From contig NZ_PYON01000001.1 in the NCBI RefSeq assembly GCF_003026355.1, positions 428,510 to 492,509 of the forward strand: a stretch of DNA of 64,000 bases, written 5' to 3'. Numbering within the stretch: the stretch's first letter is position 1; each line of letters begins with the position of its first letter. A program made the position numbers and the translations under genes. Of this stretch, positions 53,451 to 62,198 are shown piece by piece. The stretch is from Photobacterium kishitanii. Its GTDB lineage: Bacteria; Pseudomonadota; Gammaproteobacteria; Enterobacterales; Vibrionaceae. The notes under the pieces were generated by a model, which saw only the letters and a list, made by a program, of their open reading frames with translations, did no database searches and was not told where the DNA came from.

Positions 53451-54683
53451 TTAAACCGACACAATTCTAGTATTTTTACGCGGTAGCCATAATGAAATAA
53501 TCGTCGTTAGTACAATAAAAGCAAACGCAATCCATATGCACATAGATAATCCATAAAGTTGATAAACCGCACCAGAAAGTAATGTCCCGATTAAGCGTCC
53601 CATTGCATTAGCCATGTAATAAAAGCCAACATCTAAACTTACACCATCGTCTTTAGCATAACTGACTATTAAATAAGAATGTAATGAGGAGTTAATAGCA
53701 AAAATAGCGCCAAAAATCATTAATCCAAGAATAATAATTAATTGAGGGTACCAGTTAAGTTGTAATGCTAATGCAATTCCACCAGTCACAGCAGCTAATA
53801 CACTGGCCCATAATAAAGCTGCCCGTCCATCAGGTATAATACCTTCAGCCTTACCGGTAATTTTAGGGGCAATACTTTGTACTAAACCATAACCAATAAC
53901 CCAAACAGCCAGAAAACTACCAACAAGTAAATAATCCCAACCAAAGACTTGGCCTAAGTACAAAGGTAACGCAATCACAAACCACACATCGCGCGCACCA
54001 AAGAGAAACATTCTTGCGGCTGAAAGTATATTAATACTACGGCTTTTTGAAAAAATTTGGCTAAATTTTATCTTATTCTTAGCTTTACCTAAGTCTTTAT
54101 CAAGCCACAATAAACTGCATATGAACACGCTGCTCAATACACAAGCCATCGCGACAACCGCACCTTGGAACCCAATTAACGTTAATAATGCCCCACCTAA
54201 AAAGAACCCAACACCTTTTAGAGCATTCTTTGAACCCGTCAGCAATGCAATCCATTTATACAACGAACTTTGTTGATCATTGGGTACTAACGTTTTAATC
54301 GCACTTTTAGCACTCATTTTATTTAGATCTTTTGCTATACCAGATAATGCTTGTGCAAACATCACCCATATAACCGTTAAATTCGCTGATGGTACAGCAA
54401 GCATTAACAATGCAACAACCTGCATGAATAAACCGATATTCATGGTACGGTTCAAGCCTAGTCGCGCTCCAAGCCAACCACCAATTAGATTAGTTACTAC
54501 CCCAAAAAATTCATAAAACAGAAATAATGATGCGATTTCTAATGGGCTATAACCTAGTTGGTGAAAATGCAATACCACCAACATCCGCAATGCGCCATCA
54601 GTCAAAGTGAAGTTCCAATAATTGAACGTCACTAACATATATTGGCGCACGCCACTGGGCAGTTGACTCAGTTTTGCTAACAT
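53451..54683 (-). CDS. arsJ: organoarsenical MFS exporter ArsJ
   Basis: This is a 410-residue MFS protein. RQYMLVTFNYWNFTLTDGALRMLVVLHFHQLGY and SGIAKDLNKMSAKSAIKTLVP are the typical ArsJ segments. ArsJ exports 1-arseno-3-phosphoglycerate, made by the GAPDH encoded next to it, and so confers arsenate resistance. The pair is transcribed gapdh then arsJ, 41 bp apart. Confidence 0.92.
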   Translation of the reverse strand: MLAKLSQLPSGVRQYMLVTFNYWNFTLTDGALRMLVVLHFHQLGYSPLEIASLFLFYEFFGVVTNLIGGWLGARLGLNRTMNIGLFMQVVALLMLAVPSANLTVIWVMFAQALSGIAKDLNKMSAKSAIKTLVPNDQQSSLYKWIALLTGSKNALKGVGFFLGGALLTLIGFQGAVVAMACVLSSVFICSLLWLDKDLGKAKNKIKFSQIFSKSRSINILSAARMFLFGARDVWFVIALPLYLGQVFGWDYLLVGSFLAVWVIGYGLVQSIAPKITGKAEGIIPDGRAALLWASVLAAVTGGIALALQLNWYPQLIIILGLMIFGAIFAINSSLHSYLIVSYAKDDGVSLDVGFYYMANAMGRLIGTLLSGAVYQLYGLSMCIWIAFAFIVLTTIISLWLPRKNTRIVSV

Positions 54684-54724
54684 AAAATACTCACTTACCT
54701 ACTAACAATATTGATTACTAAAAA

Positions 54725-55723
54725 TTAACAACCGACTTTACGAATTAATTCCGCAGTTCGCGTGGCATAGCCCATTTCGTTGTCATACCACGCATAAATC
54801 TTCACCATCCGTTGATTAACCACCATCGTTGATAGCGCATCAATGATGGTTGAACGTTGATCGCCACGGTAATCAACTGACACTAAAGGTCTTACTTCAA
54901 AACCTAAAATACCTCTCAGTTCTGTTTCAGATGCTGTTTTCAATAATTGGTTAACTTCATCAATAGAAGTGTCACGATCGACATCAAAAATAATATCCGT
55001 CAGTGATGCATTAGCTAAGGGGACACGTACAGCATGACCATCAATTTTACCGGCTAGATCTGGGAAAATGTCTACAATCGCTTTAGCAGACCCCGTCGTT
55101 GTTGGTATTAAACTCATACCGCACGCGCGAGCACGACGTAGATCTTTATGCGGTGCATCTAAAATAGTTTGGGTATTGGTTAAATTATGAATAGTTGTAA
55201 ATGAAGCCTGCTTAATACCAAGATGTTCATGGATGACTTTAACAACCGGTGCAATACAGTTGGTAGTACAAGATGCTGCAGTAACAATACGGTGTTTTTC
55301 AGCATTAAATAAATGATCATTAACACCGACGACAACATTCAATACCCCCTCTCCTTTCACTGGCGCAGAAACGACAACACGCTTTACGCCTTGTTGTAAG
55401 TATTGATTAAGATATTGAGTATCACGGTGAGCACCCGTTGCTTCTAATACGACATCACAACCAGACCAATCAACATCTTTGATTTTCGATTGTTGGCAAT
55501 AATCAATCGATTGGCCATCAATCACTATTTGACCATTATCAACAGTAACCGCATGTGACCAGCGTCCTTGAATAGAGTCAAATTCAAGTAGGTGAGCCAA
55601 TGTATTAACATCACCAGCAACATCATTAATTAATACAAACTCAATTTCAGGCCAATCAAACGCAGCCCGTAATGCTAAGCGACCAATACGACCAAATCCA
55701 TTAATTCCAACTTTAATTGCCAT
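54725..55723 (-). CDS. ArsJ-associated glyceraldehyde-3-phosphate dehydrogenase
   Basis: This is a 332-residue GAPDH. NAD-binding [15 protein letters not shown], catalytic [10 protein letters not shown], and the ars-type text [40 protein letters not shown] are seen; glycolytic enzymes have HSYTxxQ at this place. In the ArsJ pathway GAPDH uses arsenate instead of phosphate and the product is exported. The ATG at 55723 has AAGGAG six nt upstream; the ATG at 55729 overlaps that site and is rejected. Confidence 0.92.
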   Translation of the reverse strand: MAIKVGINGFGRIGRLALRAAFDWPEIEFVLINDVAGDVNTLAHLLEFDSIQGRWSHAVTVDNGQIVIDGQSIDYCQQSKIKDVDWSGCDVVLEATGAHRDTQYLNQYLQQGVKRVVVSAPVKGEGVLNVVVGVNDHLFNAEKHRIVTAASCTTNCIAPVVKVIHEHLGIKQASFTTIHNLTNTQTILDAPHKDLRRARACGMSLIPTTTGSAKAIVDIFPDLAGKIDGHAVRVPLANASLTDIIFDVDRDTSIDEVNQLLKTASETELRGILGFEVRPLVSVDYRGDQRSTIIDALSTMVVNQRMVKIYAWYDNEMGYATRTAELIRKVGC

Positions 55724-55750
55724 CGTCATCTCCTTGTTGTGAACAGTCAG

Positions 55751-55788
55751 TATATTCGATAATCCATATATATGGAATATCGAATATA
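55751..55788. promoter_or_regulatory. large palindromic operator before gapdh-arsJ
   Basis: Arms 55751-55769 and 55770-55788 pair over 19 bp with one mismatch; each half contains TATTCGAT or its complement. It lies 28 bp before the gapdh start codon. Binding by an ArsR protein is likely but inferred. Confidence 0.6.
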
Positions 55789-55848
55789 TCAGTCACAAAA
55801 AAGAAAATAAACTTTTTTCTATTAAATAATTTTAAGAATGCTTAAAGT

Positions 55849-55872
55849 AAAAAACCCCGCATCAGCGAGGTT
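55849..55872 (-). terminator. terminator of the arsCR-phosphatase unit
   Basis: On the minus strand AACCTCGC and GCGGGGTT form an 8-bp stem (one G-T pair) with a 4-nt loop, followed by a T-run. It separates the phosphatase gene from gapdh. Confidence 0.75.
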
Positions 55873-55894
55873 TATGATAAATTCTTATTGGCAA

Positions 55895-56416
55895 TTAATG
55901 CCCCGCAGTGTCATTCCACTGGGCAATATAATCGATATGTGGCTGACGCGTAAAAGCAGCTGGCCGTTGTGCCTGAATCGCTGCAATTGTCTCTTCAAAA
56001 GGATTACCACGAGCAAGTAAAATACGTGCAGCTAATAATCCTGTACGACCTGATCCGCCCTTACAATGCGCAACGACAAACTCACCATTATTAAGTGCTA
56101 TTTGCGCCGCATCATTAGCACGTTGCCACTTAGGTTCAAATTCAGCGGTAGGGGCACAGTCATCTTCAATAGGTACATGAAACCATTGCATACCTAATAA
56201 TTTACACGCTTCGGCTAATAATTCGACACCTTGATCAGGTAAATCACCATCTTCTAATGCGGTTAATACTACCGTTGCTCCTGCTGCTTTCAGCTGACGC
56301 AAGCTCGTGATTGCATTAACTCCTTTTGTTCCAGGACATGGTGTTAATAGTAAACCACCTTTTGTAGGGGTAGCTTCATTTAATGGCAGTGTCCAAACGG
56401 GATGTTGATTATCCAT
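55895..56416 (-). CDS. dual-specificity-type phosphatase of the ars cluster
   Basis: This is a 173-residue protein with the cysteine phosphatase signature AHCKGGSGRTGLLAA (HCX5R) and a possible general-acid aspartate in VPIEDDCAPTAEFEP. It looks like the CDKN3/PTEN-like dual-specificity phosphatases often labelled cyclin-dependent kinase inhibitor 3 in automatic annotation. It begins 14 bp after the ArsC-ArsR fusion gene and shares its transcript. Whether it acts on arsenate intermediates or on a phosphorylated protein or sugar is not known. A GGAG site precedes the ATG. Confidence 0.82.
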   Translation of the reverse strand: MDNQHPVWTLPLNEATPTKGGLLLTPCPGTKGVNAITSLRQLKAAGATVVLTALEDGDLPDQGVELLAEACKLLGMQWFHVPIEDDCAPTAEFEPKWQRANDAAQIALNNGEFVVAHCKGGSGRTGLLAARILLARGNPFEETIAAIQAQRPAAFTRQPHIDYIAQWNDTAGH

Positions 56417-56430
56417 AACTGTAACAACTC

Positions 56431-57216
56431 CTACTCTTTTATAACGTTAATTAATTGTGGTATTTTTCTATTTTTTATTGCGCTTAAACGTATTTTTTCT
56501 TGATTAATCAATGCAGGTTGCCCATTACGTACCGTATCGAACGTATGGCGAATCCATAATGGTAAATCAGAAGGAAAATGATAAAAAACCCATACACCTT
56601 CACGTTGATCATGTAATACACCACTGTCACGTAATAATGCTAAATGACGAGAAACTTTAGGCTGACTAACCTGCAATGCTTTGGTTAAATCCCCTACAGA
56701 TAAAGCAAGTTCATCATGAATCAGCATCAAAATACGTAATCGTAATGGATCACTCATTATTTTAAATAATTCAACCGCACCAATAGTATCTGATTGGTTA
56801 TCACCATTAAGCATTAAAAATAATGCTATCTTAGCTTTTAAACCATCAAAGACATCATAGAACCCTTGAGCCCCTGATTGTGGCTTAGGATCTTTAAAAT
56901 CCCAGTGAATTAACGCATCAGAATCAGGAAAGAGTGCACATTCTTTACTGGCTTTATCGCATAACGTTATCACAACATCAAAATGTTGAGTTTGGAAGCT
57001 TGATGCTGAAACACTGGTTAAATTATCCGAATTAATATTATGATAATTAAGTACTTCATATACTCGAGGATCAACACTTTCAGGTGCCATCCCCGCGCTC
57101 ATTATTTCAAATTGGCCAATGGTGGCTGCACTGTCTCGGCACATATGTCGCATCAAAGCTTCTGCAAGTTGCGAACGAGCGGAGTTACCAGTACAAAGAA
57201 ACAAAATACGTTTCAC
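56431..57216 (-). CDS. arsenate reductase-ArsR fusion protein
   Basis: This is a 261-residue two-domain protein. Residues 1-140 form a low-molecular-weight phosphatase/arsenate reductase: LFLCTGNSARS (Cys8, Arg14), and Cys86 and Cys93 in ITLCDKASKECALF, spaced by seven as in thioredoxin-linked ArsC, plus DPKP (109-112). Residues 145-261 form an ArsR winged helix (SQPKVSRHLALLRDSGVL). The classical arsenite motif CVCDLC of E. coli ArsR is replaced by SVGDLT (173-178), so sensing must differ. It leads a unit with the phosphatase gene. Confidence 0.85.
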   Translation of the reverse strand: MKRILFLCTGNSARSQLAEALMRHMCRDSAATIGQFEIMSAGMAPESVDPRVYEVLNYHNINSDNLTSVSASSFQTQHFDVVITLCDKASKECALFPDSDALIHWDFKDPKPQSGAQGFYDVFDGLKAKIALFLMLNGDNQSDTIGAVELFKIMSDPLRLRILMLIHDELALSVGDLTKALQVSQPKVSRHLALLRDSGVLHDQREGVWVFYHFPSDLPLWIRHTFDTVRNGQPALINQEKIRLSAIKNRKIPQLINVIKE

Positions 57217-57331
57217 AGTACACCTTCTTAATAACCGTTGGAAACAACATCATATACGACAAAGCATATATAACAACCTCAACTGTTAAAAAAGTGCCTC
57301 TTCTTGATTAGATTATTTATTTAACTCTATA

Positions 57332-57946
57332 TTAACGAGCGATATCTAATTGATTACCACTCACACCGTTAGTTCTAAACCAACCAGCGATACTAAAACG
57401 TTGCTGTGTGACAGGTAGTACTTCATGTGGAAACAATTCAGATAAGAACACCACTAACCGACCCGCTTTCGGATCTAAAGTTGCTAATTCGTTATCGTCT
57501 AAATCATACATTTTAATACGACCACCATGTTCTGGTTGCCAATCATTATTGAGATAAAATACCGTCGTTAATTTACGGTTTTCTTGGCCACGAAAACAAT
57601 CTAAATGCTTTTGATAAAAATCACCTTGCTCATATTTAGCAAAGTGCGCTTCATACTCAAATAAACCTAAGAAAAGATGACGATTAACTTCCATACGAAT
57701 CTCGTCCATACGTTGTAAAAAGTCAGTAACAGGCTGGCCCATATCAGATGATAACCATTGAATTTTATCACTTCTGATCGCTTTTTTAGTCATATATTCA
57801 TCATTACGACCGATGCCTGCTTGACTCCAGTCTGCTGGAATACATGCTTTTAGTTCAATGACTTCATCCTGAGTTAAAAAATCATCCCAAACAAACCACC
57901 CCTGGGTAAATAAAGCATCAATAAGTTTGCCGTCGTTCATAATCAT
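57332..57946 (-). CDS. 2-oxoglutarate/Fe(II) oxygenase, prolyl-hydroxylase type
   Basis: This is a 204-residue dioxygenase of the SM-20/EGL-9-like group. The iron-binding HxD is in YQKHLDCF, the distal histidine in FPHEVLPV and the 2-oxoglutarate arginine in QQRFSIAGWFR. Bacterial relatives hydroxylate proline in elongation factor Tu; the substrate here is unproven. It lies upstream of, and in the same direction as, the arsC-arsR unit, with a 115-bp gap, so it is probably separate. Confidence 0.8.
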   Translation of the reverse strand: MIMNDGKLIDALFTQGWFVWDDFLTQDEVIELKACIPADWSQAGIGRNDEYMTKKAIRSDKIQWLSSDMGQPVTDFLQRMDEIRMEVNRHLFLGLFEYEAHFAKYEQGDFYQKHLDCFRGQENRKLTTVFYLNNDWQPEHGGRIKMYDLDDNELATLDPKAGRLVVFLSELFPHEVLPVTQQRFSIAGWFRTNGVSGNQLDIAR

Positions 57947-58201
57947 TCTAATCCGAAAGAAAAAAACGTTATAAGGGCAGACACATCTTACGACAAATCA
58001 CAAAAATCATCATAACTATGAAATTTTTTTCTTAAATAGACTATGACATATACAATATTAGATTCAGCAGTTGATTAATCCAAACAGATAGTGATTAATA
58101 CGATATAAACATAAAGTTTATTAAACGCTCATCACGTATTCGACAAAAAATATTGATTAATACGTTAATTTACTGGTTTAAATTTATGGGAAACCTTTGT
58201 T

Positions 58202-59059
58202 ATGAGCGATAAAAATCGCGGATTATTATTGGCTTTTATTGGCATAATGATACTGAGCTTTGATAGCTTATTTGTAAAATTATCCGATTCCAGTGCATGG
58301 AATGTACTTTTTTGGCGCGGTGCATTTCAATGTATCGTGCTTGTGATAGTTCAACTGCTTTATAATCGGAAGCAATTTACAGCTGAAATCTCACGTCCTT
58401 CTTTATCACTTTTAGGATTAGGCTTTATTTTTGCAGCCTCAACAGTCTGTTTTATTGAGTCATTACATTACACCCAAGTAGCAAGTACACTGGTTATTAT
58501 CAATACCGCACCTTTCTTTACTGCTATTTTAGGTTTCTTAATCTTAAAAGAAAAATTGAAATGGCCAACATTACTGGCTATCGGTGTCGCTACCAGTGGT
58601 ATTTGGATTATCTTTGCTTTTGCTCCTGCTGGCGGACAATGGGTAGGTAATCTACTCGCATTAATTACCGCATTAGCAACCGCAATCTATTTAGTTGCTA
58701 TGCGTAAAACTAAAGGTGAGCAAGCCGTAAATATATTGATTGTGGCCGGATTTATGATCGCTGTATTTGCTTATATCAAAGGTGCTCAACCTTTTTCGCT
58801 ATCACACATTCAAATGATCTACCTTCTAATATTAGGTGGTGTCATCGTACCTGGTTCTTATCTGTGTATCTCAAAGTCAACTGCCTATATTCCAGCAGCT
58901 CAAACAAGCTTAATTTTGCTGATGGAAATTTTATTAGGGCCTTTATATGTATTTTTAGTGATTGGAGAACAACCATCTTTAAATGATATTTTAGGTGGCG
59001 CAATTATCTTAGTGACATTGGGGATCTATACTGTGTGGGATATTAAGCAGTCGGCGTAA
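58202..59059 (+). CDS. EamA/DMT-family transporter
   Basis: This is a 285-residue inner-membrane protein with about 10 helices in two EamA repeats (about 5-140 and 150-280). MILSFDSLFVKLSD, NTAPFFTAILGFLILKEKL, and SLILLMEILLGPLYVFLVIGEQPS are typical of drug/metabolite transporters. The substrate is unknown. GGGAAA stands before the ATG. Confidence 0.8.
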   Translation: MSDKNRGLLLAFIGIMILSFDSLFVKLSDSSAWNVLFWRGAFQCIVLVIVQLLYNRKQFTAEISRPSLSLLGLGFIFAASTVCFIESLHYTQVASTLVIINTAPFFTAILGFLILKEKLKWPTLLAIGVATSGIWIIFAFAPAGGQWVGNLLALITALATAIYLVAMRKTKGEQAVNILIVAGFMIAVFAYIKGAQPFSLSHIQMIYLLILGGVIVPGSYLCISKSTAYIPAAQTSLILLMEILLGPLYVFLVIGEQPSLNDILGGAIILVTLGIYTVWDIKQSA

Positions 59060-59136
59060 TATATAAAACACCATAATCAAATTACCGCCGTTCGTATTTA
59101 CAACGGCGATAATCTATCGAACTTTTTATAACAATA

Positions 59137-59649
59137 TTATTTAACACTTACACGTAGGTTATTTTTATTATCGCGATTTTGGCGAATATGTTCATCACTC
59201 TGCGTAATATTTTCTTGTTTTGCAAGACGATCATATAAAACAACATTTACTGATGCGGCTAAGTTCATGCAACCTACAGTGGGTACATAAACAACATGAT
59301 CTGCTCTATCTGCCACATCTTGTGAAATTGAACCATCTTCAGGCCCAAAAATATAAATCGCTTTTTCTGGATGTTGAAAATGTGGTAATAATGTTGCTCC
59401 TTCTGCAAAATCAACACAAACAATCTTCATATCTTGTGGCAGATCATCAAGCATTGATTCAACACCAGACAATGGAATAGTCTGCGCCACTTTCTTAGTA
59501 TCTGTCTGAAACTTTGCAGCTTTATCGTAACGGGTTCCCGTATAAATAACAGCATCGGCTTTATAACAACCAGCAGCTCTGAGCACAGCACCGATATTGG
59601 TTGGACTTTTAGGATTACTTAATCCAATGATGACTGATGCATCTTTCAT
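59137..59649 (-). CDS. TrmH/SpoU-family RNA methyltransferase
   Basis: This is a 170-residue SPOUT methyltransferase. SNPKSPTNIGAVLRAAGCY (motif 1), YIFGPEDGSISQDV (motif 2) and VPTVGCMNLAASVNVVLYDRL (motif 3) form the knotted SAM site of the 2'-O-methyltransferases of rRNA and tRNA. The target RNA is unknown; it differs from TrmL and TrmJ. Confidence 0.82.
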   Translation of the reverse strand: MKDASVIIGLSNPKSPTNIGAVLRAAGCYKADAVIYTGTRYDKAAKFQTDTKKVAQTIPLSGVESMLDDLPQDMKIVCVDFAEGATLLPHFQHPEKAIYIFGPEDGSISQDVADRADHVVYVPTVGCMNLAASVNVVLYDRLAKQENITQSDEHIRQNRDNKNNLRVSVK

Positions 59650-59838
59650 GTCAGGAATACCTTATTTTTTAGCTTAACCACAAATATAAATAAGGGATCA
59701 TTATACTGAAATTGCCACTTTACAGAAAGAAGTAACAAAATTTAGCGTTATGATAACCGTTAGATTAGGGCTTTATAGTGTATGAGCCTTAATAAAGGTA
59801 GTGTGCCTAACACCACCTTATACCATCAAAACTAACGG

Positions 59839-60339
59839 CTAAATTTCAGTATTATCTATCAACCGCTTAAACAGCCAGCCTTGTGCTAAGCTATCTATTG
59901 TTTGTTGTATCGATTCATCTATAGCTTGGGCTTCTTCCCCACTATACATATCAAGGATGGTAGTAAAAAACGGCAGATATGGAATAGTTGATATATAAAG
60001 TTTATTACTCTCAGGCTCTACTTTTACTTCAATATCATAAGCCTTTAAATTACGAGACTCTTTATCGATAATATGTACCAAATTAAAACGAATGGTATCA
60101 GGATCTTTGTCATCGATAGTCGCACGATACCCGACGAGCTTGTCACTATCTCCCATCGAATGATACTGTCCTTCAGCAAGATCTACCCCCTCTTCTATCA
60201 ACATTGCTAACATGTCTGCACGCTCAAAAGACACATCCGTTACAAATGATGATTCGTCAGAAAAGTCTTCAATAGAACCATCTTCAATATCGTCATCAAA
60301 TATAGATCGGGTATAAGTTGTTACGACATGATTTGTCAT
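59839..60339 (-). CDS. unknown acidic cytoplasmic protein
   Basis: This is a 166-residue acidic protein with no recognised motif. The N terminus is very rich in Asp and Glu (FDDDIEDGSIEDFSDE), and the middle (SDKLVGYRATIDDKDPDTIRFNLVHII) may be a beta-rich fold. There is no signal peptide. AGGA stands before the ATG, supporting that it is translated. Confidence 0.55.
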   Translation of the reverse strand: MTNHVVTTYTRSIFDDDIEDGSIEDFSDESSFVTDVSFERADMLAMLIEEGVDLAEGQYHSMGDSDKLVGYRATIDDKDPDTIRFNLVHIIDKESRNLKAYDIEVKVEPESNKLYISTIPYLPFFTTILDMYSGEEAQAIDESIQQTIDSLAQGWLFKRLIDNTEI

Positions 60340-60498
60340 ACTTGCAGTCCTAATGTTCGGTTTATTATAAATAAAGTAAGAGAGAAGATAGGGTTATACG
60401 GGATTACATTTTATCTGCAACACAAATTATAAAATCCATCAATAAACCCACTGATTCTTCTCTCTGCATTATTTCAATATACCCTTTATTTTAAAGAC

Positions 60499-61554
60499 TT
60501 ACGGGTAGTATTTTTGTTTCATTTTCAGCGCAACATTCACTAAAGCAATTAACACAGGCACTTCAACCAAAGGCCCTATTACACCCGCAAATGCTTGATC
60601 TGAATTCAATCCAAACACTGAGATAGATACTGCAATCGCTAACTCGAAATTGTTCCCTGTCGCTGTAAAGGCAATAGAGGCATTCTTGTCATAAGGAATA
60701 CCCATTCTCTTACCAGCAAAGAAACTAATAAAAAACATTAAAACAAAGTAAATAACGAGTGGTACAGCAACACGAAAAACATCCATTGGTAAGGCTAAAA
60801 TCATATCGCCTTTAAGACTAAACATCAGCACAATAGTTGCTAGTAGCGCAATGAGTGTTATCGGTGAAATACGAGGAATAAAGACCTCGTTATACCAACG
60901 CTCACCTTTCTTAGCGACAAGCCACTTACGGCTAACAAAACCAGCAAGAAAAGGAATACCAAGATAAATCAACACACTTTCTGCGATATCAATAATAGAT
61001 ATATTAATAGCAAAACCCTGATAACCAAATAATGGTGGCAATACAGTAATAAACAACCACGCCATAATACTGTAAGTCAAAATTTGAAATGCACTGTTTA
61101 ATGCAACCAATGTAGCGCCATACTCTTTATTTCCGCCACCAATATCATTCCAGACTAATACCATCGCAATACAACGAGCCAAACCAATCAAAATAATACC
61201 GACCATATAGCCAGGATGATCGCCGAGAAATATGAGTGCAAGGGTGAACATTAAGATCGGACCGATAATCCAATTCATAATCAAAGATAACGTAAGAGCT
61301 TGCTTATCTTTGGTCACACTCCCCATTAAGCTGTAATTCACTTTAGCAAGAGGAGGATACATCATAAGAATTAAACCAATCGCAAGGGGTACATTAGTAC
61401 TACCAACAGACATCGCCTCATTCCATAGTGCGACTTCAGGGAAAACGGCCCCAATACCAACACCAATGATCATTGCAATAAAGATCCAGACCGTTAAGTA
61501 ACGGTCGAGAAAACGCATTTTATTATTAGAATGCTTTAAAACTTCAGTCGCCAT
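60499..61554 (-). CDS. acr3: arsenite efflux permease Acr3
   Basis: This is a 351-residue, 10-helix membrane protein of the Acr3 family. [30 protein letters not shown] with the essential cysteine of the ARC motif, and [20 protein letters not shown] with the conserved glutamate are intact. It exports arsenite, the product of the arsenate reductase. It follows arsR, with a separate operator in between. GGAAAG precedes the ATG. Confidence 0.94.
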   Translation of the reverse strand: MATEVLKHSNNKMRFLDRYLTVWIFIAMIIGVGIGAVFPEVALWNEAMSVGSTNVPLAIGLILMMYPPLAKVNYSLMGSVTKDKQALTLSLIMNWIIGPILMFTLALIFLGDHPGYMVGIILIGLARCIAMVLVWNDIGGGNKEYGATLVALNSAFQILTYSIMAWLFITVLPPLFGYQGFAINISIIDIAESVLIYLGIPFLAGFVSRKWLVAKKGERWYNEVFIPRISPITLIALLATIVLMFSLKGDMILALPMDVFRVAVPLVIYFVLMFFISFFAGKRMGIPYDKNASIAFTATGNNFELAIAVSISVFGLNSDQAFAGVIGPLVEVPVLIALVNVALKMKQKYYP

Positions 61555-61586
61555 AGTAACTTTCCACCCCGTTAATCATTAATCGT

Positions 61587-61606
61587 TAATCGTCGAATTA
61601 CGATTA
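61587..61606. promoter_or_regulatory. ArsR operator before acr3
   Basis: TAATCGTCGAATTACGATTA is an inverted repeat (TAATCGT / ACGATTA with a 6-bp spacer) 33 bp upstream of acr3. A related site stands before arsR. Confidence 0.6.
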
Positions 61607-61654
61607 GTATTCATAAATTAGTCCAATTTTACTTACAAAACCTTTAATTAAAAA

Positions 61655-61996
61655 TTAAGACAAGAAATCTGAGAATTTAGTGTTGAACTTGTTGAGCGCT
61701 TCACGATTAATGCGATAACACACTTTAGGAGGGTTTGGCTCTGCTGTAATAAAATTAGCTTGCTTTAATATACGTAAGTGTTCAGAAACAGTCGATTGCG
61801 CTAAACCTAACTCAGAAACAAAATCACTGTTCAAACAACCATCCATCGCGTCTAAAGTATGCAAAATATGCAGAATGCGCAAACGAGCTGGGTGTGATAA
61901 TGCTTTAGCTTGAGCGGCTAAAATCTGTTCATCATTAAGTTGTTGGTCTGTTGCTACAAAAGAAATACGGGAAGAATCAGAGCATTTATTATTCAT
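61655..61996 (-). CDS. arsR: arsenic-responsive repressor ArsR
   Basis: This is a 113-residue winged-helix repressor. KALSHPARLRILHILH, VSELGLAQSTVSEHLRILKQANFI (recognition helix) and CYRINREAL are typical. Three cysteines (5, 54, 93) could form a non-classical arsenite site; the E. coli CVCDLC motif is absent. It lies upstream of acr3 and has an operator just before its start, so it probably controls itself and acr3. Confidence 0.85.
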   Translation of the reverse strand: MNNKCSDSSRISFVATDQQLNDEQILAAQAKALSHPARLRILHILHTLDAMDGCLNSDFVSELGLAQSTVSEHLRILKQANFITAEPNPPKVCYRINREALNKFNTKFSDFLS

Positions 61997-62015
61997 TTGT
62001 TTATACCAAAATCGC

Positions 62016-62035
62016 TTATCGTCGATTAACGATAC
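62016..62035. promoter_or_regulatory. ArsR operator before arsR
   Basis: TTATCGTCGATTAACGATAC shares the TnATCGTCGAnTnACGAT pattern of the acr3 site and has half-sites TATCGT / ACGATA. It is 20 bp before the arsR start. Confidence 0.55.
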
Positions 62036-62198
62036 TAGATATTCAACTATGATGCAAAATAAATTAACATCGAATCTTTCAAATTCGAACAGCCTTTAGT
62101 AAAAAAACCGCCCATAAAAGCATACTCTCAACGGTATATTTAGCTAAAATACTAGCAATACTGTATTAAGATAATACTTACTTTATAGGATTAATTCA

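Noticed and set aside
59780..59820. Hairpin after the unknown gene at 59839 (AAGGTAGTG / CACCACCTT)
   Set aside because: The stem is imperfect and the T-run is weak; it may be a terminator but is not well supported.
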